Positions 34,850 to 42,981 of a DNA stretch of 64,000 nt are shown in pieces (position 1 is the stretch's first letter; the number at the start of each line of letters is the position of its first letter). The translations under genes and the position numbers were made by a program. The notes under the pieces were generated by a model, which had not been told where the DNA came from, searched no databases, and saw nothing but the letters and a program-made list of their open reading frames with translations. Source of the stretch: Sva-07 sp963829585 (GTDB lineage: Bacteria > Actinomycetota > Acidimicrobiia > Acidimicrobiales > Ilumatobacteraceae). The stretch covers positions 62,001-126,000 of the forward strand of contig CAWHJD010000001.1 in the NCBI GenBank assembly GCA_963829585.1, in the 5' to 3' direction.

Positions 34850-36244
34850 TCAACCGTCGACCGACTCCAACCGCGGTTCGATCTCGACCACGAGGCGGAA
34901 ACGGCCGCGGCCGGTCTTCTCCAGCCGAACCGGCCCGTCGCGTTCGTCGAGGCGACGCTTCAACAGGATGAGCCTGCTCTCCAGGTTGTCCTTGAACCCG
35001 GGCAGGTCCAACGTGGGATCGAGCCGGAGCTCACGGTTCGTGAAGTCGACCCGACCATCGCTGACGTACTGGCCGAGCAGCGACCACAGGATCCGGCCCG
35101 CGACCCCCTTGATCAGGTAGTCGCCGTCGACGAACACGCTGCCGTCGACCGGGAAGAACCGTACGACCGGTGCACCGGCGTCGAGCGGCGAGGAGTCGAC
35201 GATCGGCGACGGGACCGGAGCCACCGTCTCGTCGGGCTCGTCACGCTCCACAGCCCGCACGTGTTCGATCGCACTCGCCAGCAGTGACCCGACCACAGCG
35301 AGCACCTCCTCGTCGACCGCGCCGAACGCGACCGGCTCACGGCTCTCGGCAACCAGCACGCCGACCAACTCACCCCGCGCCATCGCGGGCACCACGATCC
35401 GGCTCTGCACACCCTCGATCTCCGCCACCGGCACCTCGTGGCCGGGGCCGACGCCGATCTGCTCGTAGCTGCGCCGGATCGAGCGGGAGTACTTCCGCAT
35501 CATGTGCAGCGCACCGATGCGCAACGGTTCGCACCGCTCGGCGGCGGTGCCGATCTGCCCCTGCCCCAACGGCACCTCCGCCCCGATGCCCTGCGTGTCG
35601 AAACCCCGACTGCCGATCGTGTACAGCCGCGTTCCCTCCTCGTCGAGCAGCAACAGCAGCGTGTGCCGATAGCCGAGCAGGCGATCGAGCCCCTCGAGTG
35701 CCGTCTCGACCAATGTGTCGAGGTCGCCCGCCCGTCCGACACGTCGGGCGAGCGTCGCGAGCCCCACGACCTCCGGCGACGGAGTCGCGCGCGATGGGAG
35801 ATCGGCGGGCGTGGCACCCGACGGGTTGGGCACGTTCTGCTCGATGGCGACCACGCGGAAGACGTCGGCGGCGCGCAGCTTGTAGACGTCCTGCATGTTC
35901 TCCAGCACGGCGAGCGCCTCGATGTCGGCGCGCAACCGCTCGAACACGGGACCGCGCCGCTCGGTGCGCTCGTACACCAGCGTCAGGCGGAACTCGTCGT
36001 GGGTGACCGGATCCATCAAGAGCAGGCTGGCCCTCGGGTTGGCGGCGAGATTGCGCGACGTCTTCGACATGAACTGGTTCGACAACGCCACTCGATCGGC
36101 GTCGACCTGGTGCGCTCGCGAGAGGTAGGTGACGTTCACCACGCCCTCGGCCGACGCGGTCGCCAGCACTGCGGGGATTGCTCCGCCGAAGCACCGTTCG
36201 ATGTCCGCCAGCGTCGGCATCTCGCTCACCGCCCCTGCGCTCAC
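34850..36244 (-). CDS. PNPOx-GAF-winged-helix fusion, putative sensor regulator
   Basis: 464 residues from GTG 36244 (ATG 36220 also possible). Domains: a flavin-binding split barrel (about 8-140; AIPAVLATASAEGVVNVTYL, then NPRASLLLMDP), a GAF domain (about 160-340; YRHTLLLLLDEEGTRLYTIG, then IVVPAMARGELVGVLVAE) and a C-terminal region (about 365-460) with FTNRELRLDP, LESRLILLKRRLDER and LEKTGRGRFRL, resembling an OmpR-type winged helix. I infer a redox or flavin-sensing one-component regulator. It follows the PNPOx gene by 10 bases. Confidence 0.7.
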   Translation of the reverse strand: MSAGAVSEMPTLADIERCFGGAIPAVLATASAEGVVNVTYLSRAHQVDADRVALSNQFMSKTSRNLAANPRASLLLMDPVTHDEFRLTLVYERTERRGPVFERLRADIEALAVLENMQDVYKLRAADVFRVVAIEQNVPNPSGATPADLPSRATPSPEVVGLATLARRVGRAGDLDTLVETALEGLDRLLGYRHTLLLLLDEEGTRLYTIGSRGFDTQGIGAEVPLGQGQIGTAAERCEPLRIGALHMMRKYSRSIRRSYEQIGVGPGHEVPVAEIEGVQSRIVVPAMARGELVGVLVAESREPVAFGAVDEEVLAVVGSLLASAIEHVRAVERDEPDETVAPVPSPIVDSSPLDAGAPVVRFFPVDGSVFVDGDYLIKGVAGRILWSLLGQYVSDGRVDFTNRELRLDPTLDLPGFKDNLESRLILLKRRLDERDGPVRLEKTGRGRFRLVVEIEPRLESVDG

Positions 36245-36254
36245 AGCCCTCCTC

Positions 36255-36740
36255 TCACAGCCCTGCTCCGTCGAGCACCGTGCCCGCCGTCGGCCCGGGA
36301 GTCTGGTCGAACGACTCGTCGACGACCATCTCCACGGCCACCATCTCGCGGGGCAGCATCCGCCGAAGGAGCTCGACCGGATTGCCGTCGGTGCGATGCA
36401 CCGCCTCGAAGAACACCCCACTCTGGTGGACGACGAGCGCTGCGTCCTCGGCTGTCGGCGTCTCCACGACGACCGGGCGGCCCTTCAGCTGCACGGACCG
36501 GTACGTGGTCACGTCGGCCCCGGTCAGCGAGACCGTCCCCGACTGGAGATGCTCGACGACCACCGGGTCGTCGGCGCTCATCACGAACCGGATCCGACGT
36601 GTCCCGGCGTCGACGACCGATACCGCCCACGCCCGGTCGGCACGTGGTTCCCCGTCGGACGACACGGTGCCGACGACCAGCCCGGCGCCCGCCTCGACCA
36701 TCGTCGTCAACTCCGTCGCGAACCCCACACCACCCTCCAT
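36255..36740 (-). CDS. PNPOx-like flavin-binding protein
   Basis: 161 residues from ATG 36740. A split-barrel opening (ELTTMVEAGAGLVVGTVSSD, then RADRAWAVSVVD) and GTVSLTGADVTTYRSVQLKGR match the pyridoxamine 5'-phosphate oxidase superfamily. Starts at GTG 36776 and 36752 are also possible because the 5' end is a 12-bp repeat that offers several start codons each with a GGAGG. Likely co-transcribed with the downstream fusion gene. Confidence 0.75.
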   Translation of the reverse strand: MEGGVGFATELTTMVEAGAGLVVGTVSSDGEPRADRAWAVSVVDAGTRRIRFVMSADDPVVVEHLQSGTVSLTGADVTTYRSVQLKGRPVVVETPTAEDAALVVHQSGVFFEAVHRTDGNPVELLRRMLPREMVAVEMVVDESFDQTPGPTAGTVLDGAGL

Positions 36741-36776
36741 ACCAGCCTCCACACCAACCTCCGGACCAGCCTCCAC
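36729..36776 (-). repeat. 12-bp tandem repeat carrying repeated ribosome-site/start modules
   Basis: Four in-frame units close to GTGGAGGCTGGT (second and fourth units varied). Unit boundaries supply GTG 36776, GTG 36752 and ATG 36740, the latter two each preceded by GGAGG at a spacing of five bases. Copy number would change N-terminal length but not frame. Confidence 0.7.
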
Positions 36777-36902
36777 GGTGCGCTTCAGATTACGTGAGGA
36801 AAGTCTTCGGATGCCCGTACGAAGAGTTCAGCAACGCCGCACTCGCGGAGTGTTCACGATGGACCACGTCGGCTCGACGGTCGAGCCGACGGAGAGGAAC
36901 CC

Positions 36903-37656
36903 ATGACCATCACCCACGACCCATCACCCACGACCCATCACCCACGACACCACCATCACCCATGAGCCGACCAGGTTCGAGACCGACTTCCGGATCCCGG
37001 CCGTCGACCTCTACCGGGACATCCACAAGGGCATCCGCGCCGAGCTGTTCGCCATCACCGCGACGGCCGGCAACATCGATCCGACCGATCCCCTCGATCG
37101 CGGTGCTCTCGCCGACCACGTCATGTCGGTCGCTGCGGTCCTCGAATCGCACGCACACCACGAGGACGCCGTCGTCGACCCGGTTCTCCAGACGCACCTC
37201 CCCGACCTCGCGTCGGACATCAACGACGACCACGAGCGTCTGGAGGCGATCTTCGGGAGCATCACGGACCTCGCCTGTTCCGTCGTCGACTCCCCGACCG
37301 GTGACGAGCGCCGACTGACGCAGCTGCTGCATCTCGACCTGGCGCGGTTCACCAGCGCGTACCTCGCTCACATCGACCTCGAGGAACGCGTCGTGATGCA
37401 GCGACTCGAGCAGCTCCTCGGCATCGAAGCCATCGCCGCGATGCACGGCGCGATCGTCTCGTCGATCCCGCCCGACGAGATGGCGAGCAGCCTGGCCTTC
37501 ATGCTGCCCGCGATGAACGTCGACGACCGCGCCGAGCTGCTCGGTGGCATCCGGATGGCGGCACCACGCGAAGCATTCGACGCGACCGTCGGGCTCGCCC
37601 GATCGGTGCTGCGCCCCGGTGATTTCACAGCACTCGCCGATCGCCTCGGCGTGTGA
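36903..37656 (+). CDS. Hemerythrin HHE-domain protein, put out of frame by a 14-bp repeat tract
   Basis: The ribosome site GGAGAGG precedes ATG 36903, but that frame stops at TGA 36963. The hemerythrin frame (in phase with 37123) reads RFETDFRIPAVDLYRDIHKG, then IRAELFAITATAG, AAVLESHAHHEDAVVDP (HxxxE-type ligands), INDDHERLEAIFG and YLAHIDLEERVVM. It has no start codon between TGA 36904 and ATG 37123. Starting at 37123 would lose the first helix and its His ligand. Three copies of a 14-bp unit (36907-36948) separate start and domain; one or four copies would bring them into frame. About 250 residues when in frame. Di-iron hemerythrins bind O2 or sense redox. Confidence 0.8.
36907..36948 (+). 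repeat. Three perfect 14-bp repeats in the hemerythrin 5' end
   Basis: Unit CCATCACCCACGAC at 36907-36920, 36921-36934 and 36935-36948, followed by a partial copy at 36953-36962. Because 14 is not a multiple of three, gaining or losing a unit changes the reading frame of the downstream domain. Confidence 0.9.
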
Positions 37657-37746
37657 CGGTGACTGACCCCACCGTCACGGGCCGGCCCCGCCGGCGCTGA
37701 CAGGCGGGCACTCAACCGATCGCCGTCTCGTGCCGATGGAACAGAC

Positions 37747-38469
37747 ATGCAGGCAACGATCACGGAGAGCGGGACGGCCGGCGACCTCCTCGCCGGCCGG
37801 TCCCGCGCACCGCAGTACGTTGGATCGACCGCAGCTGTCGATCTCTTCGTCCGGCGAACCCTCCGGAGCTTGACCACCGACGTTGCCCTTCGCGGCGCCT
37901 GGGCCGAGGAGGTCGTCGGCCATTACTTGAACGCCGACCTCGAATTCCCCGACCAGTGGTCGTATTACGACCTGGCCTGGCGCGGCATCACGATCTCGGT
38001 GAGGCACGCGGTCGACGCCAGGGCGAACTTCCCCATCGAACGCAAGTCGGTGGCGTTCGACACCGAACTGGCGAGAGCCCGCCAGGCACCGCCGTACACC
38101 GTGGAGAACCCCGAAGGATGGCTCGGCCATCCGGCGCTGCCCCCTCAGCACTGGTGCGACGTCTACGTCTTCGCCTGGCTCCCCGAGATGGACTCCAACG
38201 ACACGGTCATCGACTTCGACGCCTGGCGGTTCGTCGCGCTGTCACGCGGGCAGATGTACCGGCACTTCCACGCGACGCAGAACAGCGTGAGCGTGAGCGT
38301 CCTGAAGGAGTTCGATTTCGTCGGCGGAGACCGGCTCGCGGATCGGATCGTCGCATGCCACACGCTCGTCGATCCGACGACGCCACCCCTGGACCGACGG
38401 ACACAGGAGGAGATCCGCGAAGCACTCGCGAACGGCGACTACTCCGCCACCCGGGTCCGGGTCAACTGA
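37747..38469 (+). CDS. Uncharacterised protein, possibly a degenerate restriction-nuclease fold
   Basis: 240 residues. No family certain. The pattern DQWSYYDLAWRGITISVR, then WCDVYVFAWLP and FDAWRFVAL recalls PD-(D/E)xK-type proteins in which a strand pair is followed by ExK and by a DVYVF strand; here the ExK position reads SVR, so catalytic residues would be missing. No signal peptide or membrane helix. Alone between the hemerythrin gene and a small zinc-finger gene on the other strand. Confidence 0.6.
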   Translation: MQATITESGTAGDLLAGRSRAPQYVGSTAAVDLFVRRTLRSLTTDVALRGAWAEEVVGHYLNADLEFPDQWSYYDLAWRGITISVRHAVDARANFPIERKSVAFDTELARARQAPPYTVENPEGWLGHPALPPQHWCDVYVFAWLPEMDSNDTVIDFDAWRFVALSRGQMYRHFHATQNSVSVSVLKEFDFVGGDRLADRIVACHTLVDPTTPPLDRRTQEEIREALANGDYSATRVRVN

Positions 38470-38490
38470 ACGGCTGACGGCATCCCACGG

Positions 38491-38637
38491 TCAGTCGTGG
38501 GGCAACTCGTGCGGCTCGATCGACTCGACCACCGCGGCGTGTTCGGGATGGTCGTGGAGGATGTGGTCCTTCACCTCGTTGTGGTAGCTGAAGATCAGCT
38601 CGCAGTAGGGGCACATGTGCGTGGTGGGTCCGCTCAT
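38491..38637 (-). CDS. Small C2H2-like zinc-finger protein
   Basis: 48 residues from ATG 38637. The whole core is CPYCELIFSYHNEVKDHILHDH, a Cx2C...Hx4H-type zinc finger, followed by a short acidic tail. Such mini proteins occur in actinobacteria; their role is unknown, possibly in nucleic acid or protein binding. An upstream GTG frame to 38712 has poor composition. It is convergent with the preceding hypothetical gene. Confidence 0.65.
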   Translation of the reverse strand: MSGPTTHMCPYCELIFSYHNEVKDHILHDHPEHAAVVESIEPHELPHD

Positions 38638-38768
38638 GACACGATTGTCGCCGGGACAGCCGCGCCGGACCAGGGCCTTTCGGACGTCAGCCGGGACGAG
38701 CACCCGCGGCACGTTGTACGGTCGGACTCGACGACCTCGTACAGACCACCGACCACCAGGAGGATCCG

Positions 38769-39446
38769 ATGAGAACCGAGATCACGTTCAGCCCCGCATT
38801 CGCCATGGCGACGCTGCACCTCGAACCGGGCGAGTCGGTCAAGGCCGAAGCCGGAGCGATGATGGCGATGTCGCCGACAGTCGAGATCGCCACGAGCACC
38901 CAGGGCGGGATCATGAAGGGACTTCGCCGGTCGGTCCTCGGCGGCGAGTCGTTCTTCATGAACACCTTCACCGCCACCGGCCCCGACGCCCACGTGATCG
39001 TCGCCCCGGCGCTCCCCGGCGACATCATCATGTGGCCGGTCGCGGGCAAGACCGTCTACCTGCAGTCCGGTTCGTACCTCGCCTCACCCGAGACCATCGA
39101 CATCGACAGCAAGTGGGGCGGCGCGAAGACCTTCTTCAGCAAGGAGGGCCTCTTCATGCTGAAGTGCACCGGCACCGGCGACCTCGTGGTGTCGAGCTAC
39201 GGCGCGGTGCACGCCGTCGACCTCGCCCCGGGACAGAGCTACACCGTCGACACGGGCCACATGGTCGGCTGGGAGGAAGGTGTCGGCTACGAGGTGAAGA
39301 AGGCCGGCAGCTGGAAATCGACGGTGTTCGGCGGTGAGGGTCTCGTCGTGAAGCTCACCGGACCCGGAAGGGTCTACATCCAGACACGCAGCCCGTCGGA
39401 TTTCATCGACTGGATCGTGCCGAAGCTCCCGACGCAGCGTTCCTGA
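38769..39446 (+). CDS. AIM24/TIGR00266 family protein
   Basis: 225 residues. Beta-rich protein with family features: LEPGESVKAEAGAMMAMSP, then VLGGESFFMNTFTA and GDLVVSSYGAVHAVDLAPGQ, ending PGRVYIQTRSPSDFIDWI. The family is widespread and of unknown biochemical function (mitochondrial homologue AIM24). No partner apparent. Good ribosome site (AGGAGG) at 38759-38764. Confidence 0.88.
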   Translation: MRTEITFSPAFAMATLHLEPGESVKAEAGAMMAMSPTVEIATSTQGGIMKGLRRSVLGGESFFMNTFTATGPDAHVIVAPALPGDIIMWPVAGKTVYLQSGSYLASPETIDIDSKWGGAKTFFSKEGLFMLKCTGTGDLVVSSYGAVHAVDLAPGQSYTVDTGHMVGWEEGVGYEVKKAGSWKSTVFGGEGLVVKLTGPGRVYIQTRSPSDFIDWIVPKLPTQRS

Positions 39447-39469
39447 CCCTCGGGCGAATCACGCGCGGG

Positions 39470-39757
39470 TCAGGCGTTGACCAACGGGCGCAGGGTCGAT
39501 GCCGCCATCGGGGCAACGCGGCGGCGGACCGGGGTGCGACCGACGACCTGGATCGCGATCTTGCAGTACGCGCGCTCGCGCACCACCTCGGGCTCGGTCG
39601 GGTCGACGAGCACCTCGAGCGCGATCGGGCTCGCATCGACGGAGCGAGCGACGTCGACGAGCGAGGTGAGGAGTTCGGCGGGCACGGCTGCGATCCCCTG
39701 TGTCTCGATGGCATCGGCGAAGCGGTCGAGCAGGTCGATGGCGGGGGTGGTTTCCAT
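39470..39757 (-). CDS. Uncharacterised small protein
   Basis: 95 residues from ATG 39757. No family recognised. Predicted helix AIDLLDRFADAIETQGIAAV, then VEVLVDPTEPEVVRERAYC-like strand region and a basic RTPVRRRVAPM end. It diverges from the LysR gene across 78 bases and may be regulated by it. Confidence 0.55.
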   Translation of the reverse strand: METTPAIDLLDRFADAIETQGIAAVPAELLTSLVDVARSVDASPIALEVLVDPTEPEVVRERAYCKIAIQVVGRTPVRRRVAPMAASTLRPLVNA

Positions 39758-39786
39758 GCAGTCGAAACTACGGACGGATGAAGTCA

Positions 39787-39807
39787 ATCACTAGCGATGC
39801 TTTGACG
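39787..39807. promoter_or_regulatory. Divergent LysR-type operator/promoter region
   Basis: ATCACTAGCGAT (39787-39798) is an imperfect palindrome of the ATC-N6-GAT type used by LysR regulators. TTGACG at 39802-39807 is a possible -35 for the LysR gene; the repeated TATGCT at about 39822-39833 may hold its -10. The region is markedly AT-rich for this genome. Confidence 0.4.
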
Positions 39808-39835
39808 TCATGATGATCAGTTATGCTTATGCTCC

Positions 39836-40819
39836 ATGGCCGGCTTGCGCGATCTCGACATGCGGCTCCTCGTGGCCTTCGACGCCGTCGCCGTCGAGGG
39901 CACGTTCGGGCGGGCGGCAGAGCGTCTCGGCTACACCCAGTCGGCGGTCAGCCAGCAGATCGCGTCGTTGGAGCGCATCGTCGGCGAGCGGGTCTTCGAC
40001 CGGCCCGGTGGCCCGCGGCCCGTCGAGCTCACACCATTCGGCGACCACCTGCTGGGGCACAGCCGCTCCCTGCTCGGCCAACTCGACCGCATCGCCGACG
40101 ATCTCGACCGTTTCCGCACCGGCGATGCCGGGCGGCTGCGTGTCGGCACGTTCCAGAGCATCTCGAACACGGTGCTGCCCTCGCTCATCGGGGCGATGCG
40201 CAAGGAGTCGGCGAACCTCGAGATCGTGGCCTTCGAGAGCGACTACGACGAGACGCTCCACGATCGGCTCGCCGCCGGTGATCTGGACCTGAGCTTCGTC
40301 GTCGGCGACGTCGATCCGGCGTTCGACAGCCGCCACCTCCTGAGCGACCCGTTCCGTCTTCTCGCCCGACCCGGCCAGTTCCCGGCCGGGCCCGTCCCGA
40401 TCAGCGCCATCGCCGACGAGCCGCTCGTCGGCCAGCACCAGAATTCGTGCCAGCTCATCAACGAAGCCGGGCTCCGATCGGGCGGCATCGAGCCGAGCTA
40501 CGTGTTCCGCACGAACGACAACGGCACGGTCGCCGCCATGGTGCGCGCCGGGATGGGCGTGGCCGTGCTGCCGCTGCTGTGTGTCGAACCCGAGGATCCG
40601 CGGATCAGCCTGCATCCGCTGGAGCCCGCCTTCCCCGGTCGGGAGATCTCGATCGCCTGGCGTCGCGGGCACACGCTGTCGCCCGCCGCCGAACGGTTCA
40701 TCGATCTCGCGGTCTCGGTGAGTGCCGACGTGGCACTCCGGTTCGCCGAACTCGATCAGCCGGCGCCGCGTCGAGGGAAGCGGTCGCGCGCCGTCAGCGG
40801 GCGAGCAGCTGCTCGCTGA
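39836..40819 (+). CDS. LysR-family regulator
   Basis: 327 residues. N-terminal winged HTH (LRLLVAFDAVAVEGTFGRAA-like, then YTQSAVSQQIASLERIVG), periplasmic-binding-like C-terminus (RLRVGTFQSISNTVLPSLIG, GMGVAVLPLLCVEP). Autoregulation and control of the divergent small gene is plausible. Its last 26 bases overlap the convergent SDR gene. Confidence 0.88.
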   Translation: MAGLRDLDMRLLVAFDAVAVEGTFGRAAERLGYTQSAVSQQIASLERIVGERVFDRPGGPRPVELTPFGDHLLGHSRSLLGQLDRIADDLDRFRTGDAGRLRVGTFQSISNTVLPSLIGAMRKESANLEIVAFESDYDETLHDRLAAGDLDLSFVVGDVDPAFDSRHLLSDPFRLLARPGQFPAGPVPISAIADEPLVGQHQNSCQLINEAGLRSGGIEPSYVFRTNDNGTVAAMVRAGMGVAVLPLLCVEPEDPRISLHPLEPAFPGREISIAWRRGHTLSPAAERFIDLAVSVSADVALRFAELDQPAPRRGKRSRAVSGRAAAR

Positions 40820-41747
40820 GCGCCCAGAGTTCGTCCGCTCGCGACTCGTCGGTGATGTACGACTCGAAGCCGTTGCGGCCGATGTTGCCGCCCTCCACGC
40901 CGAGGCCGCAGTCGGCCAGGTACATCCCGCTGTGAGCTTCGACGTCGGGAGACGTGGCCGCCCACACCTGCGTCGCCGCGCCCTGCGGGATGCTCTTGAA
41001 CTGCATGCCCCCCGATTCCCCGGCCTTCGCGGAACGCTCCTGGGCGCGATCGAGCATCTGCTTCATCAGGTCGTCGTTCAGGTGCCGACCGAGGTTCGTC
41101 ATGATCCCGCCGGGATGGACGGAGAACGCGAGGACGCCGTCGTCGACGAGGCGTCGTGCGAGCGCCAGCGCGTGCAGCGCGTTCGCCGACTTCGACCGAC
41201 CGTAGGAGACCCAGGCGTCGTACTCGGTGTGCTCGAAGTCGGGGTCGGCGAGATCGACGTCGGAGATGCCGTGCGCCGCCGACGAGAGGTTGACGATGCG
41301 CGGGTCGCTGCCGGCGATCACCGCGGGCTGCAGGAGGCGGGTCAACTCGAAGTGGCCGAGGTGGTTCGTGCCGAACTGCATCTCGAATCCGTCGGCGGTG
41401 TGCCCGAACGGACACGCCATCACACCGGCGTTGTTCATCAGGACGTCGATCGCCTGGTCGTTGTCGAGGAACCGGGCGGCGAACGACCGGATGCTGGCGA
41501 GATCGGCCAGGTCGACGGTGTCGAGCGACAGGTCGGCGTCGGGCACCGCGGCGCGCACGCGTGCGGCAGCCTCGTCGTTCTTGGCCGGGTCACGCGCCAG
41601 CATCAGCACGGACGCGCCGTGTGCGGCGAGGGCCCGCGTCGACTCCTCCCCGAGACCACTGGCGGCGCCGGTGATCACGAAGCGCCGGCCGGACAGATCG
41701 ACACCGTCGAGCACTTCGTCGGTCGTGGATTCGTGGTTGAACGTCAT
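40794..41747 (-). CDS. Short-chain dehydrogenase/reductase
   Basis: 317 residues from ATG 41747. NAD(P) motif TGAASGLGEEST (about residues 24-35), NNAGVMACP (NNAG), and catalytic Ser/Tyr/Lys in VNLSSAAHG and SYGRSKSANALH. Length and the MxFGTNHLGHF motif match the retinol-dehydrogenase-like group of SDRs. Substrate unknown. Converges on the LysR gene, overlapping by 26 bases. Confidence 0.88.
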   Translation of the reverse strand: MTFNHESTTDEVLDGVDLSGRRFVITGAASGLGEESTRALAAHGASVLMLARDPAKNDEAAARVRAAVPDADLSLDTVDLADLASIRSFAARFLDNDQAIDVLMNNAGVMACPFGHTADGFEMQFGTNHLGHFELTRLLQPAVIAGSDPRIVNLSSAAHGISDVDLADPDFEHTEYDAWVSYGRSKSANALHALALARRLVDDGVLAFSVHPGGIMTNLGRHLNDDLMKQMLDRAQERSAKAGESGGMQFKSIPQGAATQVWAATSPDVEAHSGMYLADCGLGVEGGNIGRNGFESYITDESRADELWALSEQLLAR

Positions 41748-41845
41748 CCGGCGACGGTACCCGCGTCGGCCGTGTCGGCCGCCAGCGGCGGTTCCATGCC
41801 GACGACGGTGCCGACGACGGGGCACCGCGCGGTACCGTCGGCGAC

Positions 41846-42247
41846 ATGGAACCGCCTCCGATGGACCCGGTGATCCAGGCGGTGCTCGACGCCAACCAGC
41901 TGTTCTACGACGCGCACGAGCAACGCGACTTCGAGGCGATGCGGGCGGTGTGGGAGCACAGCGACCGCGTGGTGTGCGTGCACCCCGGCTGGCCGATCCT
42001 GCGGACGTGGCCGGTGGTCGAGGACTCGTGGCGTCGCATCCTCGCCGGGCCCGGGCGCAACCAGTTCATCCTCACGAACCATGCCGTGGCGATCGACGGG
42101 CACCTGGCGTGGGTGACGCTCGACGAGAACCTCGTCGACACCGCCGGCACCGGCACTGTTGCCGCCACGAACCTCTACGCCGACCGCGGCGACGGCTGGC
42201 GCCTGCTCGTCCACCACGGCTCCCCCGTCCTCAGCCGCCCCGCCTGA
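41846..42247 (+). CDS. NTF2-like (SnoaL-type) protein
   Basis: 133 residues. Cone-shaped fold features: LDANQLFYDAHEQRDFEAMR, then WPVVEDSWRRILAG, HLAWVTLDEN and DGWRLLVHHGSPV. It matches the SnoaL_3/DUF4440 type; ligand unknown, possibly a small hydrolase or binding protein. Diverges from the SDR gene (98 bases). Confidence 0.8.
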   Translation: MEPPPMDPVIQAVLDANQLFYDAHEQRDFEAMRAVWEHSDRVVCVHPGWPILRTWPVVEDSWRRILAGPGRNQFILTNHAVAIDGHLAWVTLDENLVDTAGTGTVAATNLYADRGDGWRLLVHHGSPVLSRPA

Positions 42248-42294
42248 TCGGGTCACACTCGAGTTCACACGGTCGAGGGTTGCGTCCGCACCGC

Positions 42295-42915
42295 TCAGGC
42301 CGAGCGGCGGGCGACGACGGCGTAGAGCGGGTCGGAGCGATGGTCCGGGTTGCGCAGCTGCACCACGGCGGGATCGAAGCCGTCGGTCAGCTCGAAGTAG
42401 GTGTCGACGATCGCGCAGTGGCCCCGGTCGTCGGTGCGCAACCAACCGCGGATCGCCTTGGTCGGAAAGCATCGGTTGGAGAACGTCACGACGAACGGAC
42501 CGCCGGGCCGCAGGACCCGGGCAACCTCGGCGAACATCTCCAATGGACGCGTCAGGTAGTCGACCGACACGCAACAGGTGACCGCATCGAACGACGCGTC
42601 GTCGAACGGCAGGGTCGGGTCGACGTTGAGGTCCCGGATCACCCAGCTCGTCGCCATCGCGTTGGCGCGGAGTTCCGTCTCGTTCATCCCCATCACCACC
42701 AACCGGCGCGGCGGGGTCCGAAAGTGCGAGATCCACGACGAGCAGATGTCGAGCACGTCGCCGGTCAGGTGCAGTTCGTCGTACAGCTCCCCGACGGCGG
42801 TGATGGCGCCCTCGTCGATGTGGGTGACGAGACGGTCGGGTCGGTAGAACACGGCGTCGGGCGACTCGTCGGCGCGGTCGAAGAATCCGGCGGGGAAGAC
42901 GTGCTCGTTCGCCAT
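42295..42915 (-). CDS. SAM-dependent methyltransferase
   Basis: 206 residues from ATG 42915. The SAM fold differs from class I consensus at motif I (GDVLDICSSWISHF), but later motifs are clear: FDDASFDAVTCCVSVDYL, then EVARVLRPGGPFVVTFSNRCF. This pattern is found in a small actinobacterial/cyanobacterial family of methyltransferase-like proteins. Substrate unknown; the CS in motif I is unusual, so the activity is unconfirmed. Confidence 0.75.
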   Translation of the reverse strand: MANEHVFPAGFFDRADESPDAVFYRPDRLVTHIDEGAITAVGELYDELHLTGDVLDICSSWISHFRTPPRRLVVMGMNETELRANAMATSWVIRDLNVDPTLPFDDASFDAVTCCVSVDYLTRPLEMFAEVARVLRPGGPFVVTFSNRCFPTKAIRGWLRTDDRGHCAIVDTYFELTDGFDPAVVQLRNPDHRSDPLYAVVARRSA

Positions 42916-42981
42916 CGCGCGGACCGTACCGCCCGGCCGCCGGCCGCGCTGATCCGTGCGGCGGATGCGACACTGGCCCCC

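Noticed and set aside
36907..36948. CRISPR array
   Set aside because: The 14-bp units are directly adjacent with no spacers and lie within a gene's 5' end.
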